This document shows, piece after piece, positions 1 through 8,388 of a stretch of DNA of 64,000 bases (position 1 is its first letter; every line of letters begins with the position of its first letter). A model generated the notes under the pieces. The model searched no databases. It saw only the letters and a list, made by a program, of their open reading frames with translations, and was not told where the DNA came from. Position numbers and translations under genes: made by a program. Source of the DNA: VRUE01 sp963697695 (GTDB lineage: Bacteria > Actinomycetota > Thermoleophilia > Solirubrobacterales > 70-9); contig OY969094.1 of NCBI GenBank assembly GCA_963697695.1, forward strand, positions 2,604,001 to 2,668,000, in the 5' to 3' direction.

Positions 1-300
1 CATGTCCACTACCTAACGCTTGCAGACCCCCCGACTACGGCCTGCCCCGCGGTCAATCACAACCTGCCCAGCGCCGCTCCGGGCGAGCTGTGCGTCTATG
101 AGACCGTGAACTCGAACGCCACCTCCACGGGGATCTTCAACCTCTTCGGCAACGAAGGGATAAAAGCCGCCAGCAGGGCCGGTGCGCTGCTCGGCTTCAC
201 GATGAGCGCCGCCGGACGCGCAGCGGGGACCTTCGCGGTGACCGGTTGCCGCCCGAGCCCGCCGCTCCCCGAAGGCGACCCGAACAAATGCCCCGCCTGA
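1..300 (+). CDS. C-terminal fragment of a hypothetical secreted-type protein
   Basis: The frame is open from the left edge of the window to a TGA at 298-300, so only the last 99 codons are visible. The protein is small-residue rich and has three cysteines (in the contexts ACPAV, LCVYE and TGCRP) and a proline-rich end. I recognise no catalytic motif. The cysteines, and its position ahead of two large secreted proteins, suggest an exported protein, but the N-terminus that would show a signal peptide is outside the window. A strong hairpin follows within 25 nt of the stop, consistent with the end of a transcription unit. Confidence 0.55.
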   Translation, partial: HVHYLTLADPPTTACPAVNHNLPSAAPGELCVYETVNSNATSTGIFNLFGNEGIKAASRAGALLGFTMSAAGRAAGTFAVTGCRPSPPLPEGDPNKCPA

Positions 301-321
301 GCCTATGAGTTAAGGCGTCAA

Positions 322-351
322 AAGCCCGGGCGGCCTAAGCCGCCCGGGCTT
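322..351 (+). terminator. Perfect 13-bp GC-rich hairpin after the first gene
   Basis: Arms 322-334 and 339-351 are exact reverse complements (AAGCCCGGGCGGC and its complement) around a 4-nt loop. It lies between a stop codon and the next start, so a terminator is the simplest reading. There is no T-run afterwards, so it is not a textbook intrinsic terminator and could instead be a small member of the inverted-repeat population in this window. Confidence 0.6.
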
Positions 352-392
352 ACGCCAAGAGCCACGAGAAAGCAATGAAAGGACCACCACCG

Positions 393-3300
393 ATGAATCG
401 CCTCACCGCCCCTCTAGCAGTCTCTGCGGTGGCCCTGCTTTCCCTGGCTCTTTGGACGTCAACAGCTGCAGCTGTCCCGCCCAAAATCATCTCCACGGGC
501 TTCTCGGCGGGCACCGACTCCGCGCTCCTCGAAGCCCAGATCAATCCCGAAGGCAAAGCGACCCTCTACCACTTCGAGTACGGCGCCGAAGACTGCTCTG
601 CTAACCCCTGCGCCTCGATCCCGGTCCCAGACGCCCAGATCCCCTCTTCCACGGAAGCGAAAACGGTCGAAGCCGAAGTCAAAGGCCTCACCCCCGCCAC
701 GACCTACCACTTCCGCCTCCTCGCCAAAAACCCCCAAGGCGAAAAAGCCGAAAGCCCTGATGACACCTTCACCACCTACCTGCCGCCCCAGGTCTTCGGC
801 GCCTGCCCCAACGACGCCTTGCGCAAAGCCAACCCGAGCTTCCCGCCGCCGGAATACTCGAGCGCCAACCTGCCCGACTGCAGGGTCTATGAGCAGGCGT
901 CTCCTGTGAACAAGAACGCGGGGGACGCGATGGGCTTCGTGCCTTTGGTCAAAGCCTCTGTCAACGGCGACAGGATCGTCTTCACTTCCTCCACCGGCAT
1001 CCCCGGAGGGGACGGATCCCAGGAATTCCCTCTCTACCTGGCGACCCGCAGCTCAGAGGGCTGGTCCACCCAGGGCCTTTTGCCCGCCGGCGACACCGGC
1101 CAGAACGCCTCGGTGCTCGGCTGGACTCCAGACCTCGACTGGGTCTTTAACCGAGCGACCCGCCTCGGCGAACCGCAGACCACCAATCTCATGGCCCGCC
1201 CCAGCTCCGGCGCCGCCTCCAAAACCGTCGTCGACTACACCACCGAACTGCAGCCCGAGGTGGCAGGAACCTCCGACCAGGCCAAAGAGACGATCTTCGA
1301 ATCCAAAGTAGCGCTTCTGCCAGGCGCCGTCTCCGGCAAATCAAACGTCTACCTCTGGCAGCGGGGTAGCGAAGAGCTGAGCCTCGCCGGCACCCTCAAC
1401 GACGGCAGCGCTCCCTCCCAAGGCGCCTTTGCCGGCTCCTATGACTGGGTCCAGGGCACTAGCGAGAAAACCCTTGAAAGAGGCGGAGCAGCCGCCGGCT
1501 ACTACACCCGCGACCAGAACGTCATCTCTGGCGACGGCAAAGCCCTCTACTTCACCGCCGCCGGCACGGGCCAGCTCTATCTGCGTAAAAACCCGACCGA
1601 GCCCCAGAGCCCACTCGACGGGGAAGGCGATTGCACCGACGCTGCACTTGCCTGCACGATCCAGGTCTCGGCCTCGCGCAAGACCAACGGGAAAGGTGCT
1701 GAAAACAAAGACGCAGCAGGCACAAGACCCGCCGCCTTCCTCGGCGCCAGCCCCGACGGCTCGGTCGCCTACTTCACCTCCACCGAGAAGCTGACCAACG
1801 ATGCCAATACGGGGCCTGAACCAGAAAACCCGCCGGCGATCGCCGACGCTCCGATCGACGACGGAGATCCCGTCAACCTGAAATTCCTACTGGCGAAAAC
1901 CACAGAGGTTGAAGTCAACGCCACCCACATCTTCTGGATCACCGACAAAGAGACGATCGCACGTGCCAACATCGACGGCACTGGAATCGACGACGAATTC
2001 ATCAAAGCCGACAGCACCAATAACCCCAAAGGCCTGGCCACCGATGCAAATTTCATCTATTGGACCAATGCGGGGAATGACGTCGCTGAAGAGGGTGGAG
2101 GATCAATCGGGCGGGCCGAGATCGATGGCGAGAACCCCCAGCAGGAATTCATCAAAGGCGAACTCGAAGAAAGCCCCGGCGTCTTCAAAGTCTTGGTCAG
2201 CCGGCCCCGGGGGATTGATGTGGATGGGAGCTTCATCTATTGGGTGAATGCCGGGTTGGATGCGGGGGCAGAAGTTGGCTTCGTGGCACGGGCGAAAGTC
2301 GACGGTGATCCAGTCAGTGTGGAGCCTGAATTCATTCCTTTCGCGAGCGTTGACGTGGCGGTCAACGCGAGTCATGTCTATTACTCCTTTTGGCAACCGT
2401 CGGCGAAAACTGCAGTAATCCGTCGCGCGAATATTGATGGGAGTGGCGGCTTTGAGGGAATCACTTCTTTCTCAGACTCCAGGGCCCCAGCAATCGCCCT
2501 CGCCCCAACCCACGTCTACTGGACCAAAACCGCCGACAGTGCAATCGGCCGCGCCAACCTCGACGGCAGCAGCCCTAGCGAAGAATTCGTCAAAGACGCC
2601 GGCAACCCCGAGGCCCTGGCCCTGAACGCAACCAATCTCTACTGGGTCGCCAACCAGCAGATCCAGCCCAATCCCGGCAACGAGCTCTACCGCTATGACG
2701 CAGGCACCGACACGCTCACTGACGTGATTCCCGTTCCGGCGGCGACGGCCAAAAACGGGATCGACGTGCAGGGCGGGCTCGGCACATCAGAGGACGGCTC
2801 CCTTGTCTACCTGGCTGCTAACGGAGTACCGGCGGGGGTAACCGGCAGCCCAAACGAGCGGAATGAAAGCGCGACACCGGGAAGCTGTAAAGGGATCCTT
2901 GGTTCGAGCAGCGGGACCTGCAACCTCTTCCTGTGGCGGGAGGGAGTGGCGGGGTTGACCTTCCTCGCGAGGCTCGACATCGGCGGCGGATTTGATACCG
3001 ATGCAACGAACTGGGCAGCAACGCCATCAGGCGTGTTCCCCACCTTGACCTTCCAAAAGACCGCCCTCACCACCCCCGACGGGGAAACCCTCCTCTTCCG
3101 CTCCCAGCGCCGGCTGACGGACTACGAGCACGAAGGCACCCCGCAGCTCTACCGCTACCGGGCAGGGGATGCGGGGGTGAGCTGCGTGACCTGCAATCCG
3201 ACCGGGGCGGCGCCGAGCACCCCGCCGCAGTTCGGCGTCATCCCGCCCTTCGGCTCAATCATCCCTCCCGGAGTCACCCCCCAGGCCCCCTCCTCCTACC

Positions 3301-3920
3301 TCCCCAAAAACCTCTCCGCCGACGGCAACAGGGTCTTCTTCCAGAGCACCGAGCCCCTGGTCGTAAGCGACACCAACGGCAGCGAAGGCTGCCCCTCCTT
3401 CGGCTCCTTCAACCAGAAATTCCCCGCCTGCATGGACGTATACGAGTGGGAGGCGGCAGGCACCGGCACTTGCGAGGCAAAACTCGCCTACGCCGACGGC
3501 GGCTGCCTCTACCTCCTCTCGACGGGCCAGGGCAAAGAACCGGCCCTGATCGGCGCCACCTCTGAAAGCGGCGGCGACGTCTTCTTCTTCACCCGGACCA
3601 AACTGGTCGGCCAAGACCAGGACGAGCTGGTCGACGTCTATGACGCGAGAGTCAACGGAGGACTGGCCTCTCAGAACCAGCCCCCCAAGGACCCCTGCGA
3701 GGCCGAGGCAAGCTGCAGGCCCAACGTCATCCCGCCCCCGCCGACCCCACCACCCGGCACCGAAAACACCCTGCCCGGCAATCCCAAAGCCAAAGCGGGC
3801 TGCCCCAAAGGCAAGCACAAAGCCAAAGGCCGCTGCGTGAAGAAGAACAAAGGCAAAGGAAGCAAAGGCGGCAAAGGCAAAGCCAAACGAGCCAACCAGA
3901 GCGGGAGGGCAGGACGATGA
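393..3920 (+). CDS. Large secreted protein with fibronectin-like N-domain and YWTD-type propeller
   Basis: About 1175 residues. I chose the ATG at 393 because AAAGGA sits 10 nt upstream and an immediate signal peptide follows (MNRL, hydrophobic core, AAA-VPP cleavage region); an in-frame ATG at 375 is the alternative. Residues about 30-125 resemble a fibronectin type III fold (YHFEYG, TYHFRLLA). Next comes a cysteine-containing segment (CPNDALR, LPDCRVYE) that I associate with Thermoleophilia exported proteins. Around residues 510-770 six repeats of the form hhYW..(I)GRANIDG occur (FIYWTN, FIYWVN, HVYYSF, HVYWTK, NLYWVA and HIFWIT), fitting one six-bladed YWTD-type beta-propeller. The C-terminus is proline-rich and ends in a Lys/Gly tail. 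It overlaps the next gene by 4 nt, so the two are probably co-transcribed. Its binding partner is unknown. Confidence 0.8.
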   Translation: MNRLTAPLAVSAVALLSLALWTSTAAAVPPKIISTGFSAGTDSALLEAQINPEGKATLYHFEYGAEDCSANPCASIPVPDAQIPSSTEAKTVEAEVKGLTPATTYHFRLLAKNPQGEKAESPDDTFTTYLPPQVFGACPNDALRKANPSFPPPEYSSANLPDCRVYEQASPVNKNAGDAMGFVPLVKASVNGDRIVFTSSTGIPGGDGSQEFPLYLATRSSEGWSTQGLLPAGDTGQNASVLGWTPDLDWVFNRATRLGEPQTTNLMARPSSGAASKTVVDYTTELQPEVAGTSDQAKETIFESKVALLPGAVSGKSNVYLWQRGSEELSLAGTLNDGSAPSQGAFAGSYDWVQGTSEKTLERGGAAAGYYTRDQNVISGDGKALYFTAAGTGQLYLRKNPTEPQSPLDGEGDCTDAALACTIQVSASRKTNGKGAENKDAAGTRPAAFLGASPDGSVAYFTSTEKLTNDANTGPEPENPPAIADAPIDDGDPVNLKFLLAKTTEVEVNATHIFWITDKETIARANIDGTGIDDEFIKADSTNNPKGLATDANFIYWTNAGNDVAEEGGGSIGRAEIDGENPQQEFIKGELEESPGVFKVLVSRPRGIDVDGSFIYWVNAGLDAGAEVGFVARAKVDGDPVSVEPEFIPFASVDVAVNASHVYYSFWQPSAKTAVIRRANIDGSGGFEGITSFSDSRAPAIALAPTHVYWTKTADSAIGRANLDGSSPSEEFVKDAGNPEALALNATNLYWVANQQIQPNPGNELYRYDAGTDTLTDVIPVPAATAKNGIDVQGGLGTSEDGSLVYLAANGVPAGVTGSPNERNESATPGSCKGILGSSSGTCNLFLWREGVAGLTFLARLDIGGGFDTDATNWAATPSGVFPTLTFQKTALTTPDGETLLFRSQRRLTDYEHEGTPQLYRYRAGDAGVSCVTCNPTGAAPSTPPQFGVIPPFGSIIPPGVTPQAPSSYLPKNLSADGNRVFFQSTEPLVVSDTNGSEGCPSFGSFNQKFPACMDVYEWEAAGTGTCEAKLAYADGGCLYLLSTGQGKEPALIGATSESGGDVFFFTRTKLVGQDQDELVDVYDARVNGGLASQNQPPKDPCEAEASCRPNVIPPPPTPPPGTENTLPGNPKAKAGCPKGKHKAKGRCVKKNKGKGSKGGKGKAKRANQSGRAGR

Positions 3921-6900
3921 CTTACCGCCAAATTTCCGCCATAGCTTTCCTCTGTCGCCTGGCCAGCCCTGCTGCAGTCATTTTCATCGGCCTTTGGGCG
4001 ACTTTTCAGCCCGGGGCTGCTTTCGCAGCCCCAGCCCCAGCCTGGAAGTTCGCAGTCACTTCCCAACCGACGAACTTCAAACCAGGTGCCAGCGGCGCCG
4101 CCCGCCAAGCCCGCTACATCCTCCTTGCCACCAACGTCGGCCGCGGAGTGGCCGAAGGCACGGGCGCCGGGGAGATCACGATCGAAGACACCCTGCCCCC
4201 GGGCCTCACCGCGGTCAAACCCGGTGCCTCCTCCAAGGACCCAGACACCGTCGACTTCACCTGCACCACCGCCGCCCAGACGGTCAAATGCACGAGCCCC
4301 GGCCCGGTTCACCCCGGCCACTCGGTCTGGGCTGAAATCCCCGTCGACGTCTCCGCCACCGAAGGCACCGTCCTTACCAACGAAGCGGTGATCAAAGGCG
4401 GCGGCGCCCTGCCCGCTGAGACCTCGACCCTGACCGCGATCTCAAGCTCAGTACCGCCCTTTGAATACCTCGAAGGCGACACCGGCTTCTCGGTGGCGCT
4501 GTTCGAAGAAGACGGCACCGCTGCCGCCCTCGCCGGCTCTCATCCCTACGCCGCGGCGATCGACCTCGGCTTCCCCACCGAGGAGCCCGGCGGCCTGCTC
4601 ACCTCGGCCGGTCACGTGCAGGAAGTGCGGATCGAGTTCCCCCCAGGGCTACTTGCCAACCCGATGGCGACCCCGACCAAGTGCACCGAGGTGGAGCTGG
4701 TCAGCGAGGGCTTCCCCGGCTGCCCGGACTCCGCCCAGGTCGGCGTGGTGACGATCCTCACCTCGATCGGCTCCCCGGCCCCAAGCCCAACCCCCCTCTA
4801 CAACATGCAGACCCCACCGGGATCACCGGCGGTCTTCGGCTTCGACGCGCTCGGCGTCGGCATCTTCCCCCACGTCATCGCCTCACTCAGGACAGACGAG
4901 GACTACGGCGCCTCGGGCACGACCAAAGACATCCTCGCCCGCGGCCTCAACCCGATCCTCGACGTCAGAGCCGAACTGTGGGGCAAACCGACCGACCCCG
5001 CCCACGACTGGGTACGCGGCCTTTGCCTCTTCACCCTGACGCCCCCCTGCAAAACCCCCGAAGACACCACCGCCTTCCTCTCCCTGCCCGCAAACTGCCC
5101 CCAAGAACCGCTTGCCTTTGAAGCCTGGGCCCGCAGCTGGGAGGAACCCGAAGAGGAAATCGGCGCCCTCTATGAAAGCGCCGGGCTGAACGAAGGCCCC
5201 CCGAGCCAGATCGAAGGCTGCGGTGACCTCGGCTTCAAACCAAGCATCAAAGCCCAACCCACCACCAACCTGATCGGCTCCTCCTCGGGCCTTGACTTCA
5301 CCCTGACCCAGCCCCAGGAACTGGAGTTCGAAGGCCGCTACACCGCCCCGGTCAAAGACACCAGCGTGACCCTCCCAGCGGGGATGTCGGTCAACGCCTC
5401 CCTGGCCAACGGCCTTGAGGCCTGCACCAGCTCCCAGATCGGCCTCCTGACCCCGATAGGAGCCACCCCGATCCGCCTCTCAAAGGCCCCGGCCCTCTGC
5501 CCCGACGCCTCCAAGATCGGCTCGATCAGCGCAAGCTCGCCCCTGCTCGATCACCCGGTAAGCGGAGCCGTCTACGTCGCCAAGCCCTTCGACAACCCCT
5601 TCGACACGCTGACCGCGGTCTACCTGGTGATCGAAGACCCCGAATCGGGCATCGTCGCCAAGTTCGCCGCCAGGGTCACCCCCGACCCCGTAACAGGCCA
5701 GCTCACCACCACGGTCACAGAGGCCCCCCAACTGCCGATCGAAGAGCTGAGGGTGAACCTCTTCGAAGGGCCGAGGGCGCCGCTTCAGACCCCGCCCACC
5801 TGCACGCCGCAGACGACGAGCGCAAACCTCACCCCCTGGAGCGCCCCGGAAGGCAAAGCGGTCTCTGCCAGCGACTCCTTCACCCCAAGTGCCGCACCAA
5901 ACGGCGGCCCCTGTCCCACCGACCCCGCAGCCGCCCCCAACGCACCGAGCTTCAAAGCAGGCACGCTCAACCCCAAAGCCGGCGCCTTCAGCCCGATGGT
6001 CCTGCGCCTCTCCCGCGAAGACGGCTCCCAGCGCTTCAGCTCCCTGGAAACCGTCCTGCCCAAAGGCCTCCTCGCAAAGCTCGCCGGAGTCCCCTACTGC
6101 TCAGAGGCCCAGATCGCCCAGGCCCAGGCAAGAAGCAATCCCAACCAGGGCGCGATCGAGCAGGCCAGCCCCAGCTGCCCGGCCTCCTCGCAGGTGGGGA
6201 CGGTCACAGTCGGAGCAGGAGCAGGCCCCAATCCCCTCTACGTCGGTGGCCGCGCCTACCTCGCCGGCCCCTACAAGGGCGCCCCGCTCTCGATCGCGAT
6301 CATCACCCCGGCGATCGCCGGTCCCTTCGACCTCGGCACGGTCACGGTCAGAGCCGCCCTCTACGTCGATCCGGCAACAGCACAGGGCAAAGCCCTCTCT
6401 GACCCACTACCGAGGATCCTGCACGGGATCCCGGTAGACGTGCGCTCGGTCGCAGTCGACGTCTCCAGGCCCAACTTCACCCTCAACCCGACCAACTGCA
6501 ACCCCCTGGCCTTCACCGGTACCTCCACTTCCACCCTGGGCCTCATCGCTCCCCTGAAAGCCCACTTCCAGGTCGGAGGCTGCCAATCCCTCCCCTTCAA
6601 GCCCAAGCTCACCACCCGCCTCTTCGGCCCCACCCGCAGGGGAGCGAACCCCCGCTTCCGAGCGATCCTCACCGCCAGAGCAGGCGATGCCAACATCGCC
6701 AAAACCGTCGTCGCCCTGCCCCATTCGGAGTTCCTCGACCAGGCCCACATCAGAACCATCTGCACCAGGGTCCAATACGCAGCCGACGCCTGCCCCAAAG
6801 GCTCGGTCTACGGCCACGTCAAAGCCATAAGCCCCCTCCTCGACTATCCGCTCGAAGGCCCGGTCTACCTGCGCTCCTCCTCCAACGAACTCCCCGACGT

Positions 6901-7222
6901 GGTCGGAGCCCTCAAAGGTCCCGCTCGCCAACCGGTCCACTTTGACCTGGTCGGCCGCGTGGACTCGGTAAACGGCGGCATCCGCACCACCTTTGAAACC
7001 GTCCCCGACGCTCCCGTGACCAAGGCGATCGTCTCCATGCAGGGAGGCAAAAAGAGCCTGCTCGAGAACTCGACCAACATCTGCAAGGGCACCCACCGGG
7101 TGAAGGTGAAGATGGTCGGCCAGAACGGCAAGGTGTTCAACTCCAAGCCTGAGCTCAAGGCCGATTGCCCGAAGAAGGGGAGGGGCGGTAAAGGGAAAGG
7201 GAAACGGGGCGGGGGCCGCTAA
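3917..7222 (+). CDS. Large secreted repeat protein with basic C-terminal tail
   Basis: 1101 residues. The ATG at 3917 overlaps the upstream stop (ATGA) and has AGGAC just upstream. The N-terminus is a signal peptide or anchor (hydrophobic to about residue 40, AFAAPAPA). Residues about 45-175 resemble a DUF11/CARDB-like beta-sandwich (LPPGLTAV, a run of Thr/Val strands). The body has four spaced copies of a module beginning CP..S.(V/I)G.V and often followed by PL..PL.G.VYL (near residues 272, 528, 754 and 958). The tail is Gly/Lys/Arg rich, like that of the preceding protein. The two are likely a secreted pair made from one transcript. I cannot assign a function; adhesion or cell-surface structure is a guess from architecture. 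Confidence 0.8.
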   Translation: MTYRQISAIAFLCRLASPAAVIFIGLWATFQPGAAFAAPAPAWKFAVTSQPTNFKPGASGAARQARYILLATNVGRGVAEGTGAGEITIEDTLPPGLTAVKPGASSKDPDTVDFTCTTAAQTVKCTSPGPVHPGHSVWAEIPVDVSATEGTVLTNEAVIKGGGALPAETSTLTAISSSVPPFEYLEGDTGFSVALFEEDGTAAALAGSHPYAAAIDLGFPTEEPGGLLTSAGHVQEVRIEFPPGLLANPMATPTKCTEVELVSEGFPGCPDSAQVGVVTILTSIGSPAPSPTPLYNMQTPPGSPAVFGFDALGVGIFPHVIASLRTDEDYGASGTTKDILARGLNPILDVRAELWGKPTDPAHDWVRGLCLFTLTPPCKTPEDTTAFLSLPANCPQEPLAFEAWARSWEEPEEEIGALYESAGLNEGPPSQIEGCGDLGFKPSIKAQPTTNLIGSSSGLDFTLTQPQELEFEGRYTAPVKDTSVTLPAGMSVNASLANGLEACTSSQIGLLTPIGATPIRLSKAPALCPDASKIGSISASSPLLDHPVSGAVYVAKPFDNPFDTLTAVYLVIEDPESGIVAKFAARVTPDPVTGQLTTTVTEAPQLPIEELRVNLFEGPRAPLQTPPTCTPQTTSANLTPWSAPEGKAVSASDSFTPSAAPNGGPCPTDPAAAPNAPSFKAGTLNPKAGAFSPMVLRLSREDGSQRFSSLETVLPKGLLAKLAGVPYCSEAQIAQAQARSNPNQGAIEQASPSCPASSQVGTVTVGAGAGPNPLYVGGRAYLAGPYKGAPLSIAIITPAIAGPFDLGTVTVRAALYVDPATAQGKALSDPLPRILHGIPVDVRSVAVDVSRPNFTLNPTNCNPLAFTGTSTSTLGLIAPLKAHFQVGGCQSLPFKPKLTTRLFGPTRRGANPRFRAILTARAGDANIAKTVVALPHSEFLDQAHIRTICTRVQYAADACPKGSVYGHVKAISPLLDYPLEGPVYLRSSSNELPDVVGALKGPARQPVHFDLVGRVDSVNGGIRTTFETVPDAPVTKAIVSMQGGKKSLLENSTNICKGTHRVKVKMVGQNGKVFNSKPELKADCPKKGRGGKGKGKRGGGR

Positions 7223-7238
7223 AAGACGATCGTGCGGC

Positions 7239-7940
7239 CTAGGAGTTCCTCGGGCCGGTCTCGCAGCTGCGTACGCCGCCGACGCCGGGGCCGCTGTCGC
7301 AATGGTCGCGACCGCGACCGCCGTAGAGCTGATCGCCGGCCTTGCCGCCGAAGAGACGATCGTTGCCTGCGTCGCCATGGCAACCATCCTGACCGTGGCC
7401 CATCGCGCAGAAATCGTCTCCTGGGCCGCCCCAGCAGCCGTCGCTGCCGACGCTCGTCCGGCAGTAGTCGTCGCCCGGGCCGCCGACGCAGTCGGTGTTC
7501 ACCGGCCCGGAGATGCAGACGTCGTCTCCGCCACCGCCGATGCAGCGGTTACGCCGGGTTCCTTCCGCATAACAGGTGTCCGGCTCGTCGTTGCCGATCA
7601 GCTTGTCGGAGCCAGAGCCGAGATGGGCGATCAGCGGAATCGGCAGGGGATCCATCACGGTGATCTTGTCGTTGGCGGGCCCCATTCTGAGCACGATCGA
7701 GCTGCCCTCGGAGATTGGACAGGCAGCGGCGCTGAGCCCACGGGTAATGCGGCAGCCGGTTGGCGCCACCCCGGCGAGACGACCGTTGACCAAGACGTGC
7801 GAACCCTCGACCGTGAGGCGGAGGTGCGAGCCCGCCGAAGAGGCGTGGATGACCATCTCGCGAGGCGGCGCCGCGGTGCTGCTCGTCCCGAAGACGAGCA
7901 CCAGCGCCGTGGCGGCGAAGATTGCGAAGGCCCGCCGCAA
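7239..7940 (-). CDS. Secreted cysteine-rich RTX-like repeat protein
   Basis: 233 residues from a TTG start with a signal peptide (MRRAF, LVLVFGTSSTAAPP). The C-terminal half consists of glycine/aspartate nonapeptide-like repeats (GGGGDDVC, GGPGDDYC, GGPGDDFC, GDAGNDRLFGGKAGDQLYGG), the pattern of calcium-binding RTX/hemolysin-type beta-rolls. Unusually, most turns carry a cysteine immediately after the DD pair, so disulfides may staple the roll. It lies 2 nt downstream of the STAS gene on the same strand and converges on the giant secreted protein gene. The role is likely extracellular or surface; the ligand is unknown. Confidence 0.7.
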   Translation of the reverse strand: MRRAFAIFAATALVLVFGTSSTAAPPREMVIHASSAGSHLRLTVEGSHVLVNGRLAGVAPTGCRITRGLSAAACPISEGSSIVLRMGPANDKITVMDPLPIPLIAHLGSGSDKLIGNDEPDTCYAEGTRRNRCIGGGGDDVCISGPVNTDCVGGPGDDYCRTSVGSDGCWGGPGDDFCAMGHGQDGCHGDAGNDRLFGGKAGDQLYGGRGRDHCDSGPGVGGVRSCETGPRNS

Positions 7941-7942
7941 GC

Positions 7943-8356
7943 TCAGCCGCGAAGCTGGGAGAGGGCCGCCTCCCGGCTTGGGTGGGTTGGGATCGCGGAC
8001 TCGAGGCCGGTGATGTCGAGCACGCGCTCGACTTGATCGCCGATGCCGCAGAGGGCGAAGTTGCCATCGCGGTCGAGTTGCTGCCAGGCACGCACGATCA
8101 AAGCGATTCCGGTCGAATCGATGAACTCACAACGGCTGAGGTCGATGATCAGGGTCGAGTTGGGGACGGCAAGCGCCGCCTCCATCTTCTCCTCCAGCTG
8201 CGGCGCGGTGTTCATGTCGAGCTCCCCCTCGACCAGAATCACAAGCGCCCCCGCATCTTCCTCGCTCTGAACTTTGAATGGCGCAGGAGTCAATGTTCCC
8301 CGCGATGCTACTGCAGGGAGGGCACGTATTTGTGTGGTGGGAGGCAGCTCTGCCAA
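7943..8356 (-). CDS. STAS-domain anti-sigma factor antagonist
   Basis: Up to 137 residues. The C-terminal 110 residues form a STAS domain (ALVILVEGELD, TLIIDLSRCEFIDSTGIALIVRA) with the conserved phosphorylatable serine in IDSTG. Proteins of this SpoIIAA/RsbV family bind an anti-sigma kinase and release a sigma factor; the serine's phosphorylation switches them off. No partner kinase is present in the window. The ATG at 8356 gives a 20-residue low-complexity lead; a TTG at 8293 preceded by GGGGAA would start right at the domain and is a credible alternative. A hairpin (8366-8388) lies just upstream of the longer form. Confidence 0.85.
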   Translation of the reverse strand: MAELPPTTQIRALPAVASRGTLTPAPFKVQSEEDAGALVILVEGELDMNTAPQLEEKMEAALAVPNSTLIIDLSRCEFIDSTGIALIVRAWQQLDRDGNFALCGIGDQVERVLDITGLESAIPTHPSREAALSQLRG

Positions 8357-8365
8357 ACCGGCGAA

Positions 8366-8388
8366 ACCCCCTCAGCCGATCGGGGGGT
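8366..8388. repeat. Short hairpin upstream of the STAS gene
   Basis: Arms 8366-8371 (ACCCCC) and 8383-8388 (GGGGGT) enclose 11 nt. On the minus strand it falls in the leader of the STAS gene; on the plus strand it has no gene to terminate. A very GC-rich near-palindrome follows at about 8416-8433. I see no match to a riboswitch consensus. Confidence 0.4.
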
